This document shows positions 25,361-33,974 of a DNA stretch of 64,000 bases, piece after piece. Both the position numbers and the translations under genes were made by a program. The stretch is from Holophagaceae bacterium (lineage in GTDB: Bacteria > Acidobacteriota > Holophagae > Holophagales > Holophagaceae): contig JANYLR010000059.1 of assembly GCA_025363715.1 (NCBI GenBank), positions 1 through 64,000 of the forward strand, written 5' to 3'. Positions within the stretch are counted from its first letter, which is position 1. Every line of letters starts with the position of its first letter. The notes under the pieces were generated by a model. It saw only the letters and a program-made list of their open reading frames with translations. It did not search any database and was not told the DNA's origin.

Positions 25361-26128
25361 ATGGGGATCCGTGCGGCGGGCAGCACCGATGTGGGTTGTG
25401 TCCGAAAACACAACGAAGACAGCCTTCTGGCGGATGCTGACCTGGGCTTGTTTGTGGTGGCGGATGGCCTGGGCGGCCATGCGGCTGGGGAGGTCGCCAG
25501 CCGGATCGTGGTGGAGACCATCGCCAGGTTCGTAGGTGAAACCTTGGAACAGGACCGCACTTGGCCAGTGGAATACGATCCAACCCTCTCCTATGATGGG
25601 AACCGGCTCAAGGTGGCCGTCATGCTATCCGACCATGCCATTGCTGAGGATATTCGTCGCAACCCGGAGCGCGAAACCATGGGTTCTACTGTGGTTGCAT
25701 CCCTGTTCCATGGTCCCAAGGTCACCTTGGTGCATGTGGGCGATAGCCGGGCCTACATTCTGGGACCGGAAGGCATCCGCCAGGTGACCAAAGACCATAG
25801 CTGGGTGGCCGAGCAGGTGGCCAACGGGATCCTGACCCCCTCCGAGGCGCGGGTGCACCCCTTCCGGAATGTCATCACACAGGCCCTGGGGAACGGGGGA
25901 GACCTGGAAGTTGAGGTCCAAAACCTCGAGCTTTCGAAATCGGAGCGGCTTTTGCTTTGCTCCGATGGCCTGTCAGGAATGATCGGCGACAAACAGATCT
26001 GGGACATTGTAGATCAGTCGAATACCATTCAAGCTGCTGTAGATTCATTAATTACTACGGCAAGGGAGCACGGGGGCGAGGACAATATCACGGCCATACT
26101 GGTCGAATGGGAATCAGAAGACTCGTGA
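25361..26128 (+). CDS. PP2C-family serine/threonine protein phosphatase
   Basis: This 255-residue soluble PPM/PP2C phosphatase (Stp1/PrpC type) has the metal motifs RKHNEDSLL, VVADGLGGHAAGE, HVGDSRAYIL, LLCSDGLSGMI and GGEDNITAILV. It would remove phosphate from Ser/Thr, reversing a Hanks-type kinase that is not in this window. ATG 25361 follows a GAAAGGG site; TTG 25355 would overlap the J-domain stop. It is coupled to the J-domain gene and directly precedes the pilMNOPQ operon, so a role in regulating pili is conceivable but unproven. Confidence 0.92.
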   Translation: MGIRAAGSTDVGCVRKHNEDSLLADADLGLFVVADGLGGHAAGEVASRIVVETIARFVGETLEQDRTWPVEYDPTLSYDGNRLKVAVMLSDHAIAEDIRRNPERETMGSTVVASLFHGPKVTLVHVGDSRAYILGPEGIRQVTKDHSWVAEQVANGILTPSEARVHPFRNVITQALGNGGDLEVEVQNLELSKSERLLLCSDGLSGMIGDKQIWDIVDQSNTIQAAVDSLITTAREHGGEDNITAILVEWESEDS

Positions 26129-26146
26129 CGCAAGCAATAGTTAACC

Positions 26147-26174
26147 TTGACCTAATCCATTCCAGCGGTAATCT
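26147..26174 (+). promoter_or_regulatory. Predicted promoter of the pilMNOPQ operon
   Basis: The -35 TTGACC (26147-26152) and -10-like TAATCT (26169-26174) are separated by 16 bp, in an A/T-rich stretch (26130-26195) that stands out from the GC-rich surroundings. It lies just after the PP2C stop and about 35 nt before the pilM start. Confidence 0.5.
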
Positions 26175-26208
26175 TTCCATTATCTAATTTCTCCAAGTGA
26201 GGCATCCG

Positions 26209-27291
26209 GTGGGTCTTTTCGGAAGCAAAACCAAAAGTCTTGTCGGCTTGGATATTGGTTCCAGTTCCGTGAAAGTCTGCGAACTCCAGCAGATGGGAAA
26301 GGGAAGCAACATCCGCTACCGGCTCCAGAAACTCGGCCAAGTGGCCCTGCCGGCCGATGCCATCGTCGACGGTGACATCATGGATAGCAACGCTGTGGCA
26401 TCAGCTATCCGGCAGGTTCTCGCAGAACAGAAAATCAAAGCCAAGGAAGTGGCCATCTCAGTGTCGGGCCAGCAAGTCATGGTCAAAAAAGTGACATTCC
26501 CCCTCATGAGCCCCGCCGAGTTGGCAGAGTCCGTGCGATGGGAGGCCGAGAGCTTTTTCCCGGCTGGGCAGGGTTTGGATTCCTATGCCCTGGACTACTA
26601 CCTCATCGAAGAGCGGGCGGGTGAAGGCAATATGGACGTGGTCCTCGTTGCTTGCCGCAAAGACAAGTTGGAAGCCTACGTCAGCTGCGTAGCCCAGGCC
26701 GGTTGCAGCCCAAAGGTCGTTGATGTTGATGTGTTTGCCGTGCAAAATGCCTATGAAATCAATACTTCGGGTGGAAATCGCGATGAGGTCGTGGCCCTGG
26801 TGAACATGGGTGCCACCTTCACCAACCTCACCATGATGGTCGGTGGCAAGTCCGTGTTCTGGCGTGACATGGCCTGGGGCAGCGGCCGATATTCCGAAAA
26901 GCTCATGGAAGACTGGGGTGTATCCCGTGAAGCCGCAGAGCAACTGAAGCGAAATCAGACTTCTGAAGGCCGAGAGCCCGAAGAGATTCAGCCCTCCATC
27001 AATGCTGTTTCAGACGCTTTCGCGGATGAACTCACCCGGACTCTGGATTTCTTCAAGAGCAGCTTCAAGGTGGATCGCCTGGACCGGGTGCTGGTCTGTG
27101 GGGGTGGCTCCATGATCCAGGGACTCCTGGATGTGCTCGGCGATCGACTCCGGGTGTCTGTGGACCGATTCAATCCCTTCCAGCTCATCGAGGTCGATGG
27201 CCGCACCGAGGATCCTGTCACGGTTCGTGAAATCGGCGGTGGCGCGGCAGTCGTCGTCGGGCTGGCCATGCGCCAAGTGGGGGACCGATGA
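26209..27291 (+). CDS. pilM: Type IV pilus inner-membrane platform protein PilM
   Basis: This 360-residue actin-like (FtsA-fold) cytoplasmic protein binds the N-terminal tail of PilN. The family opening GLFGSKTKSLVGLDIGSSSVKVCEL, phosphate-binding motif LVNMGATFTNL and adenosine motif VLVCGGGSMIQG are all present. I chose GTG 26209 because a GAGG site lies 6 nt upstream and the N-terminus then matches PilM; GTG 26197 adds four residues. The stop overlaps pilN by 4 nt. It is the first gene of a complete pilMNOPQ operon, needed for twitching motility or DNA uptake. Confidence 0.95.
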   Translation: MGLFGSKTKSLVGLDIGSSSVKVCELQQMGKGSNIRYRLQKLGQVALPADAIVDGDIMDSNAVASAIRQVLAEQKIKAKEVAISVSGQQVMVKKVTFPLMSPAELAESVRWEAESFFPAGQGLDSYALDYYLIEERAGEGNMDVVLVACRKDKLEAYVSCVAQAGCSPKVVDVDVFAVQNAYEINTSGGNRDEVVALVNMGATFTNLTMMVGGKSVFWRDMAWGSGRYSEKLMEDWGVSREAAEQLKRNQTSEGREPEEIQPSINAVSDAFADELTRTLDFFKSSFKVDRLDRVLVCGGGSMIQGLLDVLGDRLRVSVDRFNPFQLIEVDGRTEDPVTVREIGGGAAVVVGLAMRQVGDR

Positions 27292-27887
27292 TCAAGATCA
27301 ACCTGCTCGGTGATGCACTGGCCCAGGCCGGGACGAAGAAAGGCGGGGACAAAGCCTCTGCTGAACCCGTCCAAGTCTATACGGGTGAAGGCGGAAGCCG
27401 GTCCAGTCTCCCCATCGCAGGGGTGGTGGTGGGCCTCGTTCTGGCGGCCTTCGGCGGCGTCTATTACCTCTGGTTGAACAGTGAGTTCACCAAAGAGGAG
27501 AAGAAACAGGCCGACCTGGAGCGGGACAAGAAACAGTACGAGCCCTTCATCGCCCTGGAAAAGAAGTTCCGGGAAAAGAAGGATGCGCTCCAGAAGAAGG
27601 AAGAGGTGATGACCACCCTCAAGCGGCAGCAGGCCCTGCCGGTGCATTTCCTGGAAGAACTGGCGAACAGCCTGCCTGACGATGTGTGGTTCAAGCGGAT
27701 CGCCCAGAAGGGCATGTCCATCACCATTGAGGGGGAGGGGCGGAACTTCGAGTCCATCAATGCCTTCTACGGGAACCTGCAGTCCCGTACTCGGTGGTTC
27801 AAGAAGATCAACTACCCCGGTGCGAGGCGGGGCACCAGTGGCTCCTTCGAATTCACCATCACCTTCGAACTCCAGAACGCTGTCTGA
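27288..27887 (+). CDS. pilN: Type IV pilus assembly protein PilN
   Basis: This 199-residue bitopic inner-membrane protein carries the cytoplasmic PilM-binding motif MIKINLLGD at the very N-terminus. A Ser/Gly-rich linker follows, then one membrane helix at about 45-65 (AGVVVGLVLAAFGGVYYLW), a charged coiled coil (about 70-110) and a ferredoxin-like periplasmic domain ending FEFTITFELQ. It dimerises with PilO to form the alignment complex linking the motor to the secretin. It starts in an ATGA overlap with pilM. Confidence 0.93.
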   Translation: MIKINLLGDALAQAGTKKGGDKASAEPVQVYTGEGGSRSSLPIAGVVVGLVLAAFGGVYYLWLNSEFTKEEKKQADLERDKKQYEPFIALEKKFREKKDALQKKEEVMTTLKRQQALPVHFLEELANSLPDDVWFKRIAQKGMSITIEGEGRNFESINAFYGNLQSRTRWFKKINYPGARRGTSGSFEFTITFELQNAV

Positions 27888-27895
27888 GGTAGGCC

Positions 27896-28504
27896 ATGAA
27901 CCCTCAACTTCAGAAACAGATTGGCGTGGGCGCACTGGTAGGCATCGTCCTGGCCGGACTGGTCTACTTCCTCCTCGGTGGCAAGCGAACCGATCTGGAG
28001 GCCATTCGTGCGGGCAACAAAACGCTTCAGGCGGAAGTGGATAAAGGCAAGCTCTTGAAGGCCAGCTACGAGAAGCTTCGGGAAGAAGTGGCCAAGCAGG
28101 ACAAGCGAATTGAAGAGCTGATCAAGATCATGCCCTCCGAGACCGACTACGGCGAAATTCCTTATCGGATCAAGAAGATCGCTGATGACGCGGGCATTGA
28201 TCAGGTGTCCTTCTCGCTCAAGCCTGAAAGAAAGGACACCTACTACACCGAGAAACCGGTGGAGTTTGAATTCCGCGTGGGATTCCACTCCTTTGGTCAG
28301 TTCGCTTCGCTGGTTTCCGGGTACGACAAGATCATCAACATCTCGAACATCGAGTTCACCCGGAAGACTGATAATCGAAGCGTCTATCCCGCTTCAGTCA
28401 AGTGCAACATCAGCGCTTTCGTCTACAATCCCGAGCCTCCTCCGGTTGAACCCGTGAAGAAGCCGGCCGCCGCCGCCCCCAAGGCGAGCGCCAAAGAGGA
28501 TTGA
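27896..28504 (+). CDS. pilO: Type IV pilus assembly protein PilO
   Basis: This 202-residue inner-membrane protein has a short cytoplasmic N-terminus, one membrane helix (VGALVGIVLAGLVYFLLGG), a coiled coil at about 40-75 (KTLQAEVDKGKLLKASYEKL) and a periplasmic domain with the typical FRVGFHSFGQFASLVSGYDKI segment. The C-terminus is Pro/Ala/Lys rich. PilO pairs with PilN and contacts PilP. It follows pilN by 8 nt, with an AGGTAGG site. Confidence 0.93.
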   Translation: MNPQLQKQIGVGALVGIVLAGLVYFLLGGKRTDLEAIRAGNKTLQAEVDKGKLLKASYEKLREEVAKQDKRIEELIKIMPSETDYGEIPYRIKKIADDAGIDQVSFSLKPERKDTYYTEKPVEFEFRVGFHSFGQFASLVSGYDKIINISNIEFTRKTDNRSVYPASVKCNISAFVYNPEPPPVEPVKKPAAAAPKASAKED

Positions 28505-28514
28505 GGTCTCCCCC

Positions 28515-28964
28515 ATGATTCGATTGCTCATCCCAACCACTTTGTCCGCAGGGTTCGCGTTGTTTGCCCAGGCCCCTGCCCAACCCGCTCCAGCTCCTAC
28601 GGCGGCCCCACCTCAGGTTTCAATCGAGGATGTGGCCATCATCAAGGCTACCCCCTACAAGCCCACCATTCACCGGGATCCCTTTTCGGCCCCAAGGGAC
28701 GAGCGTCCAGCAGATGCCTTGGATGTCCTTGATGACATTGCCGTGAAAGGCATGATCAAGAAGGATGGCAAGAATTTCGCAATAGTGTCCGACAGTCGTG
28801 GGAATGTCCGCTGGCTCCCAATTGGTCACCGGTTCAAGGATGCAGAGATTACAGCTATTACAGATAAGTCCGTCACTTTCCACCAATGGGAAATGAATAC
28901 TACCAACCGTTCCATTTTCCGCACCATCACGAAGACGTTCAAGCGTGAGGAGGGTAAACGATGA
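28515..28964 (+). CDS. pilP: Type IV pilus assembly protein PilP
   Basis: This 149-residue periplasmic protein links PilNO to the secretin PilQ. After a signal peptide (LIPTTLSAGFALFAQA) and a Pro/Ala-rich linker, the core YKPTIHRDPFSAP and the beta-domain (DIAVKGMIKKDGKNFAIVSD...RWLPIGHRF) match the PilP homology region. Unlike many PilP proteins there is no lipobox Cys, so it is probably soluble or held by its signal anchor. The stop overlaps pilQ by 4 nt. Confidence 0.88.
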   Translation: MIRLLIPTTLSAGFALFAQAPAQPAPAPTAAPPQVSIEDVAIIKATPYKPTIHRDPFSAPRDERPADALDVLDDIAVKGMIKKDGKNFAIVSDSRGNVRWLPIGHRFKDAEITAITDKSVTFHQWEMNTTNRSIFRTITKTFKREEGKR

Positions 28965-30985
28965 ATGCTCGCCTGAGTTCCTTGCTGGTCGCAGGGGGCG
29001 TAGTCCTGGCGGGGATCCACACGGGATCCCTCCACGCGTCGCCGGCCACGGACACTGTCCAGAAGACCACCCTACTTTCCACCTCCATGGAAGTATCCGG
29101 ACCAGGGGTGAAGGTTTTCCTCAACATACCTGGAATGGCCACCCAACCAAGGGTGCAGGTGATGTCCAACCCCCATCGGGTGGTTGTCGACCTCCCCGGC
29201 GTGGACCGTGGCCTGGCGGTCACCCGCAAGGATCTGTCCCTGCTGGCACACCCACTCATCCAGAAGACACGACTGGCCCAGTTCGCCGCCGAACCCAAAC
29301 CCGTGACCAGACTGGTCATTGAAGTTGTTCCCGGCACACAGGTTGTGGTGAGCTCCCATCCTGACGGCATCCAACTGCTACTGACTCCCGGGGAAGGGAG
29401 GGTCCAGGCCCGCCTGGATGCGACCTCGCCTACCCAGGCGCCGCCATCCCTGCACCCAATCGAGGTCACTGGCGTGCCCATGGCCCTTCCGAGTGCTACT
29501 CCTTCTGAGACGGCCCCGGCGCTCGCCAAGACTGTCAAGCCCTTGCCGGTTCTCCCAGCCATTGGAAATGCCTTCCAGTCCCTGCCCCAGCTAGCCGTTG
29601 CCACCGCCATGCCGGTGGCCAGCCCAGATGTTATTCAGGCCCCTGAGCCGGAAAAGCCTCAGGTCCAATCACAAAACCGTACGGTTGGTCGGACGTTGGG
29701 AGAAGGCCAGACGAGGTACTCCGGTTCGAAGATCACCATCGACCTCCAGAACACTGAAATCCGCGACTTCCTCAGGATCCTGGCCGACACCGGCAAGCTG
29801 AACCTGGTGATGGACCCCGATGTGCAGGGCAATTTCGGATTCAAGTTCACCGATACACCCTGGGACCAGGTTCTCGATGTGGTCCTGAAGAACGCCGGAC
29901 TCGGCAAGGAAATCCAGAACGGTGTGCTGCGGGTCGCCAAGGTCGACAAACTCCAGAAGGAAGAAGAAGAACGGAAGCGGCTAGAAGAGACCCGGGCTCT
30001 GGCGGGCCAACTCCAGACCATTACCCGGCCCCTCTCCTACGCGAAGGTTTCGGAAGTCCAGAAGATCCTCAAGGACATGCTCACCAAGCGCGGCTCCGCC
30101 ATCCTGGATGACCGCACCAACACCCTCATCATCACCGACCTTCCCCGGAACATTTCCGTCATCGATGACCTGCTCCAGACCTTGGATGTACAGATCCAGC
30201 AGGTTCAGATCGAGGCCCGGGTGGTCGAAGCCAACAAGAACTGGCAGCGCGAATTTGGTGTGAAGTGGCCCCAGCAGAACAGCGGAACTGCTGCGATTAC
30301 TGGTGGAAGTGGCACCACGACGCCCTGGGTCGGGAGTTCCTCACCCTTCTGGAATGGCGCCACCGCGTTTAGCCGTCCCGCCTCCGGTCAGCAGGGTGCG
30401 GTGGCATGGGGCGCGAACAATCCCATCGCCAATCCGGCCGGTGAGCTGTGGCTCTCCTTCCTCAGCAACCGCTTCAGCATCAACGCCGTCCTCCAGGCCA
30501 TGGAAAGCGAAGGCACCCTCAAGATCGTGTCCTCACCCAAGGTCGTCACCCAGAACAACAAAAAGGCCACCATCCTCAGCGGCGCCAAGATCCCCTATCC
30601 CACCCAGCAGGGTGGTGCCCAGGGCGGCGCGATCACGGTCGCCTTCATTGACGCCAACCTCCAGCTGGATGTCACCCCCCAGATCACCAGCGAAGGCACC
30701 ATCATCATGGATCTGAAGGTGGAGAAGGCCGAAGCCGACTTCACCCGGACCGTGAATGGAACGCCCACCATCTCCCGCAAGTCCATCGAGACCCAAGTCC
30801 TTGTTCGGGATGGCGGCACCGCGGTGCTGGGCGGCGTCTATGTCACCAACTCCACCAATGGCAGCACGGGCGTGCCCTTCCTTTCCAAGATTCCCTTGAT
30901 CGGGTTCCTGTTCCGCAACACGACCAAGCAGGAACAGAACGCCGAACTGCTGATCTTCATTACGCCCCGGATTCTTCGACAATAA
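28961..30985 (+). CDS. pilQ: Type IV pilus secretin PilQ
   Basis: This 674-residue outer-membrane secretin forms the gated ring through which the pilus passes. An N-terminal signal sequence is followed by one AMIN domain (VKVFLNIPGMATQPRVQV...; peptidoglycan binding), a linker, an STN/N0 domain (about 255-325; FLRILADTGKLNLVMDPDVQ), an N1/secretin_N domain (about 350-420; LDDRTNTLIITDLP) and the C-terminal secretin barrel (LKIVSSPKVVTQNNKKA...FLSKIPLIGFLF...LLIFITPRIL). A GAGGAGGG site precedes the ATG, inside the end of pilP. It is the last gene of the operon and is followed by a strong terminator. Confidence 0.97.
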   Translation: MNARLSSLLVAGGVVLAGIHTGSLHASPATDTVQKTTLLSTSMEVSGPGVKVFLNIPGMATQPRVQVMSNPHRVVVDLPGVDRGLAVTRKDLSLLAHPLIQKTRLAQFAAEPKPVTRLVIEVVPGTQVVVSSHPDGIQLLLTPGEGRVQARLDATSPTQAPPSLHPIEVTGVPMALPSATPSETAPALAKTVKPLPVLPAIGNAFQSLPQLAVATAMPVASPDVIQAPEPEKPQVQSQNRTVGRTLGEGQTRYSGSKITIDLQNTEIRDFLRILADTGKLNLVMDPDVQGNFGFKFTDTPWDQVLDVVLKNAGLGKEIQNGVLRVAKVDKLQKEEEERKRLEETRALAGQLQTITRPLSYAKVSEVQKILKDMLTKRGSAILDDRTNTLIITDLPRNISVIDDLLQTLDVQIQQVQIEARVVEANKNWQREFGVKWPQQNSGTAAITGGSGTTTPWVGSSSPFWNGATAFSRPASGQQGAVAWGANNPIANPAGELWLSFLSNRFSINAVLQAMESEGTLKIVSSPKVVTQNNKKATILSGAKIPYPTQQGGAQGGAITVAFIDANLQLDVTPQITSEGTIIMDLKVEKAEADFTRTVNGTPTISRKSIETQVLVRDGGTAVLGGVYVTNSTNGSTGVPFLSKIPLIGFLFRNTTKQEQNAELLIFITPRILRQ

Positions 30986-30998
30986 TCTGGACGCGAGT

Positions 30999-31034
30999 CA
31001 CAAAAAACGGCCCCGTCTGGGGCCGTTTTTTGTG
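30999..31034 (+). terminator. Intrinsic terminator of the pil operon
   Basis: A perfect 16-bp stem (CACAAAAAACGGCCCC / GGGGCCGTTTTTTGTG) with a GTCT loop, GC-rich at the top and A/T at the base, gives an A-run on one side and a T-run on the other. It should work in both directions, closing pilQ from the left and the zinc-ribbon gene from the right. Confidence 0.9.
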
Positions 31035-31047
31035 AGAGGAAAAGACC

Positions 31048-31248
31048 TTATTTAGCTATAGGTAGGGTGCGGACCAGGCGCTTGCAGCTGTTGCAAAGGA
31101 TGGTGAAGTTGTCAGCCTGCTCGAAGTGGTATTTGAAGCCAGGATCTTCGTCGACTTTTTCAAGACGACCGAACTGGTACTCTGCAATTCGCACGCTCTG
31201 GGGGGCGGTCAGATCGGCGCCGCAGTGGGTGCAGGAGATGGCGGCCAT
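31048..31248 (-). CDS. Small zinc-ribbon protein of unknown function
   Basis: This 66-residue protein has two CxxC knuckles, Cys6/Cys9 (SCTHCG) and Cys52/Cys55 (LCNSCK), separated by a charged middle (EYQFGRLEKVDEDP). It probably binds one zinc ion. The function is unknown. The ATG has a GGAG site. It is the last gene of a three-gene minus-strand unit behind a 51-residue membrane protein and an HAD-like dehydrogenase. It ends 14 bp from the bidirectional terminator. Confidence 0.75.
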   Translation of the reverse strand: MAAISCTHCGADLTAPQSVRIAEYQFGRLEKVDEDPGFKYHFEQADNFTILCNSCKRLVRTLPIAK

Positions 31249-31272
31249 GCTTGCTCCTCGGAAGGCTGGTAT

Positions 31273-31428
31273 TCAGGAATGGAAGAATTTCCAGAGTCCC
31301 CAGCTTAGCAGAGCCAGCGCAGCCAGGCCCACGAAGACCCGCAGCAGCACCTTGCCGAGCTGATATGCGACATAGATCACGAAGGTCAGCGCCAGGATTC
31401 CTAGGACGATCAGGACTGGGTTTCTCAT
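31273..31428 (-). CDS. 51-residue single- or double-pass membrane protein
   Basis: This very small protein (MRNPVLIVLGILALTFV...) is almost entirely hydrophobic, with two adjacent stretches (about 5-25 and 30-48) ending FFHS. A strong GGGAGGAAAC site precedes the ATG, and the ATG overlaps the upstream dehydrogenase stop by 4 nt, which supports it being real. No family is recognised. Confidence 0.65.
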   Translation of the reverse strand: MRNPVLIVLGILALTFVIYVAYQLGKVLLRVFVGLAALALLSWGLWKFFHS

Positions 31429-32291
31429 GCCCGTTTCCTCCCTGCTTTCCAGGCATAGAAACCCCGCTGGGCCCTGCAGCCAGTGGCACCTTCCCGGACG
31501 AGTCGCCTCAAGTTCAGGGGGGGAAGGAACCGCTCCTCCCCGGCGGCCACCAGGCCCTCGGCGATGCGGTGACGGAGGTCCAAGCCCACCCGATCTGAGA
31601 GTTCGAGGGGTCCAACGGGATGTCCGTAACCCAAGGTCATGAGGGCATCGAGATCTTCCGCCGAGGCCACCCCGGCCTCCAGCAGCCGCATGGCCTCCAG
31701 CCCCTGGGCAAGGGCCATGCGGGCCGCCGCGAAGCCGGGTTGATCCCGAACCTGCACCACGCGCTTCCGCAGGGCGAGACCCAGTTCTCGGGCCCGGTCC
31801 ACCCACGCGCCTGAGGTACCTTCGGAAACCGCCATTTCCACCACCGCCATGCGAGGCACCGGCACGAAGAGGTGAAATCCCACCAGGCGGCCTGTCAGGC
31901 CGGACCTCCCTGCAAGCGCTGAAATCGGAAGGGCGGAAGTGCCGGATAAAATGAGCGAATCGGGGGGGGCCCATGTGGCCACTGCGGCCAGGACGTGAGT
32001 CTTGAGCTCCAGATCCTCCGGCAGGGCCTCCAGCAGGGACCTCGCTCCCTGGAGGGCTTCTGGGCCAAAGGCTGCGGCATGGAGCCTGGCCCGGGCCTGC
32101 TCCCAGGCCTCCCGGCTGAGCCTGCCAAGGGTCAGGGCCCGGTCCCAGCGCAAGTGAATCTCCTGGAGCCCCTGTTCGGCGTGATCGAGGTCCCGCCCGA
32201 GTAAACGGGCTTCCAGTCCGCATTCAGCGGCCCACTGGGCTGCAGACAGACCGAGGGTCCCGGGACCCAGGATGGCCAGTGGGCCGCTCAA
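31425..32291 (-). CDS. 3-hydroxyacyl-CoA dehydrogenase-like protein with altered active site
   Basis: This 288-residue protein has the HAD fold: an NAD-binding Rossmann domain (LAILGPGTLGLSAAQ) and a C-terminal helical domain (LGYGHPVGPLELSDRVGLD). The catalytic His and Glu survive (GFHLFVPVPRMAVVEM). HFFNP is HLFVP, the usual VNR after PGF is AAR, and SSNTSSL is reduced to SGTSAL, so two Asn of the active site are gone. It may use another substrate or be poorly active. The start appears to be TTG 32291 with a weak ribosome site. It leads a unit with the small membrane and zinc-ribbon genes. Confidence 0.82.
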   Translation of the reverse strand: MSGPLAILGPGTLGLSAAQWAAECGLEARLLGRDLDHAEQGLQEIHLRWDRALTLGRLSREAWEQARARLHAAAFGPEALQGARSLLEALPEDLELKTHVLAAVATWAPPDSLILSGTSALPISALAGRSGLTGRLVGFHLFVPVPRMAVVEMAVSEGTSGAWVDRARELGLALRKRVVQVRDQPGFAAARMALAQGLEAMRLLEAGVASAEDLDALMTLGYGHPVGPLELSDRVGLDLRHRIAEGLVAAGEERFLPPLNLRRLVREGATGCRAQRGFYAWKAGRKRA

Positions 32292-32444
32292 GGCTGGCCG
32301 CCAGATCCCATATGGGTGGGGTCCAGAAGATCTTTGATAACAAGTCCTTCAGGCATGGATTCGATCCTCCACCCGCTATGATGAACGGAAAGGGCCTCCA
32401 GTACGTCACTGCAACCCAGCCCCCACACCCGGGCCTCACCCTCC

Positions 32445-33365
32445 ATGCTTATCGATTACGCCGCCATCACGCATCCGGGCCATGTCCGGAAGAACAATGA
32501 AGACGCCTACCTGCTCAGCGCGCTGGATGGCGAAGAGCCCATCATCAATGGCAACGCCCGGGCGCTGAAAGTGGGCGAAGCCGGCCTGCTGGTGGCGGTG
32601 GCGGACGGGATGGGTGGTGCCGCCGCAGGCGAGGTGGCCAGCCGCGAAGGACTGGCGGCCGTGGCGCTCTTCCTGTTCGGCCACTGGGGCCGGCTGGCCC
32701 CAGCCAAGGCTGTCGAGGCGGAACTGCTGAAGGCCCTGGAAACCGCCGTGGAAAGGGCCAGTGACGCGGTTCTGCGTTATTCCGACGATGACCGCACGGC
32801 CCGCGGCATGGGATCCACACTGACTGCCGCCGTGATCTGGCAGGGATGCGCCTATGTCGCGCAAGTGGGCGATTCCAGGGCCTACCTGGTCCGGCAGGGG
32901 GGGCTGCACCAGATCACCGAGGATCAGACTCTGGTGAACGACCTGGTGGCGCAGGGCAGCCTCACGCGGGAACAGGCCCGTGTCCACCCACAGCGCAACA
33001 TGATCACTCAGGCCCTGGGCTCGCCGCAGCCCTTGCGGGTGGTTCTCTCCCGCCTGGTCCTCCGCCGGGGCGATAAGCTGCTCTGCTGTTCTGATGGCTT
33101 GCATGGTGAAGTGCCCGACGCGCATATCCTGGACGTGTTGAACCAGGGGCTCAGCCCCCGCCGCAGCCTGGAACTCCTGATCGATCAAGCCCTCGAGCAT
33201 GGGGGCCGCGACAACATCACCGGAGTCATTCTCTTCCTGAATGATCCCGGCCTTCCCCTGCCTGAGCCAGGGGAGGCATTGGAAGTGGTCCACCCCAGCG
33301 TGGACGTCCATCGCCCTGGATTCTGGAAACGGCTGCTTCAGTCCTTGAGAGGCGGTGCCCGATGA
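32445..33365 (+). CDS. PP2C-family protein phosphatase, second copy
   Basis: This 306-residue PP2C phosphatase has RKNNEDAYLL, AVADGMGGAAAGEVA, AQVGDSRAYLV, LLCCSDGLHGEV and GGRDNITGVIL metal and phosphate motifs. A C-terminal extension of about 50 residues (PGEALEVVHPSVDVHRPGF...) has no predicted membrane helix. It is a paralogue of the phosphatase at 25361. Its stop overlaps the next gene (RdgC N-terminal part) by 4 nt, so it heads an operon with the split RdgC and a peptidoglycan amidase. A TATGAT -10-like hexamer lies at 32377. Confidence 0.92.
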   Translation: MLIDYAAITHPGHVRKNNEDAYLLSALDGEEPIINGNARALKVGEAGLLVAVADGMGGAAAGEVASREGLAAVALFLFGHWGRLAPAKAVEAELLKALETAVERASDAVLRYSDDDRTARGMGSTLTAAVIWQGCAYVAQVGDSRAYLVRQGGLHQITEDQTLVNDLVAQGSLTREQARVHPQRNMITQALGSPQPLRVVLSRLVLRRGDKLLCCSDGLHGEVPDAHILDVLNQGLSPRRSLELLIDQALEHGGRDNITGVILFLNDPGLPLPEPGEALEVVHPSVDVHRPGFWKRLLQSLRGGAR

Positions 33366-33973
33366 GCATCTTGCAGGGGACCGTGTCCCTGAAACGGTTT
33401 CTCGTGCTCGGTCCCGTGCCCGATGAGAAGGACCTCCAGGCGGGCCTGGAACAGGACCAGTTTCGCCCCTTCCAGGATGGGCTTGAGGAAGAGCGCCTGG
33501 GCTGGTGCGACTGGCGGAATCCACTCATCACCCCCCCCGACGAAAACTGGGTCAGCCAGGAGCGCTTCGCGGTCTTCGGGCTTCGCATCGACACCCGTCG
33601 TGTCCCGACGGCGCTGTTGAAGGCCCATGTGGATCTGCGGCTGCAAAGCCTGCAGAAGGAGAAGGATCTGGCCTTCATCGGCAAGGAGGCCCGAATCTCC
33701 CTGGCGGACGAAGTGAAAGTCGAGCTGCTGCGCAAGGTCCTCCCCACGCCCCGGGTGGTGGAAGTGGCATGGGATCTGAAAGGCGGCATCCTCTGGACCA
33801 CGGCCTCCTCCAGCAAGGCCCAGGGTGCCCTCACCAGCCTCTTCATCAAGTCCTTCGGCTGCGAGATTCACCCACTGGCCCCCCTGGTCATCTCGGGACG
33901 GCTCTGCCCGGAGCTGTCCGTGGAAGCCCTGATGGCACTGGATCCACTGGATCTCGAACTCGAGGAGGTCTGA
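33362..33973 (+). CDS. RdgC-like protein, N-terminal half (split gene)
   Basis: This 203-residue protein resembles the N-terminal two-thirds of the recombination-associated DNA-binding protein RdgC, a ring protein that limits RecA loading. It has an ALLKAHVDLRLQSLQKEKDL helix, ISLADEVKVELLRKVLPTP and WDLKGGILWTTASSSKAQGAL. In E. coli these parts align with the KDSLKDEVLHSLLPRAF and NGLIMVDCASAKKAEDTL regions. E. coli RdgC is one chain of 303 residues; here the remaining part is the next gene, one base after this stop. The start overlaps the PP2C stop by 4 nt. Confidence 0.72.
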   Translation: MSILQGTVSLKRFLVLGPVPDEKDLQAGLEQDQFRPFQDGLEEERLGWCDWRNPLITPPDENWVSQERFAVFGLRIDTRRVPTALLKAHVDLRLQSLQKEKDLAFIGKEARISLADEVKVELLRKVLPTPRVVEVAWDLKGGILWTTASSSKAQGALTSLFIKSFGCEIHPLAPLVISGRLCPELSVEALMALDPLDLELEEV

Positions 33974-33974
33974 G

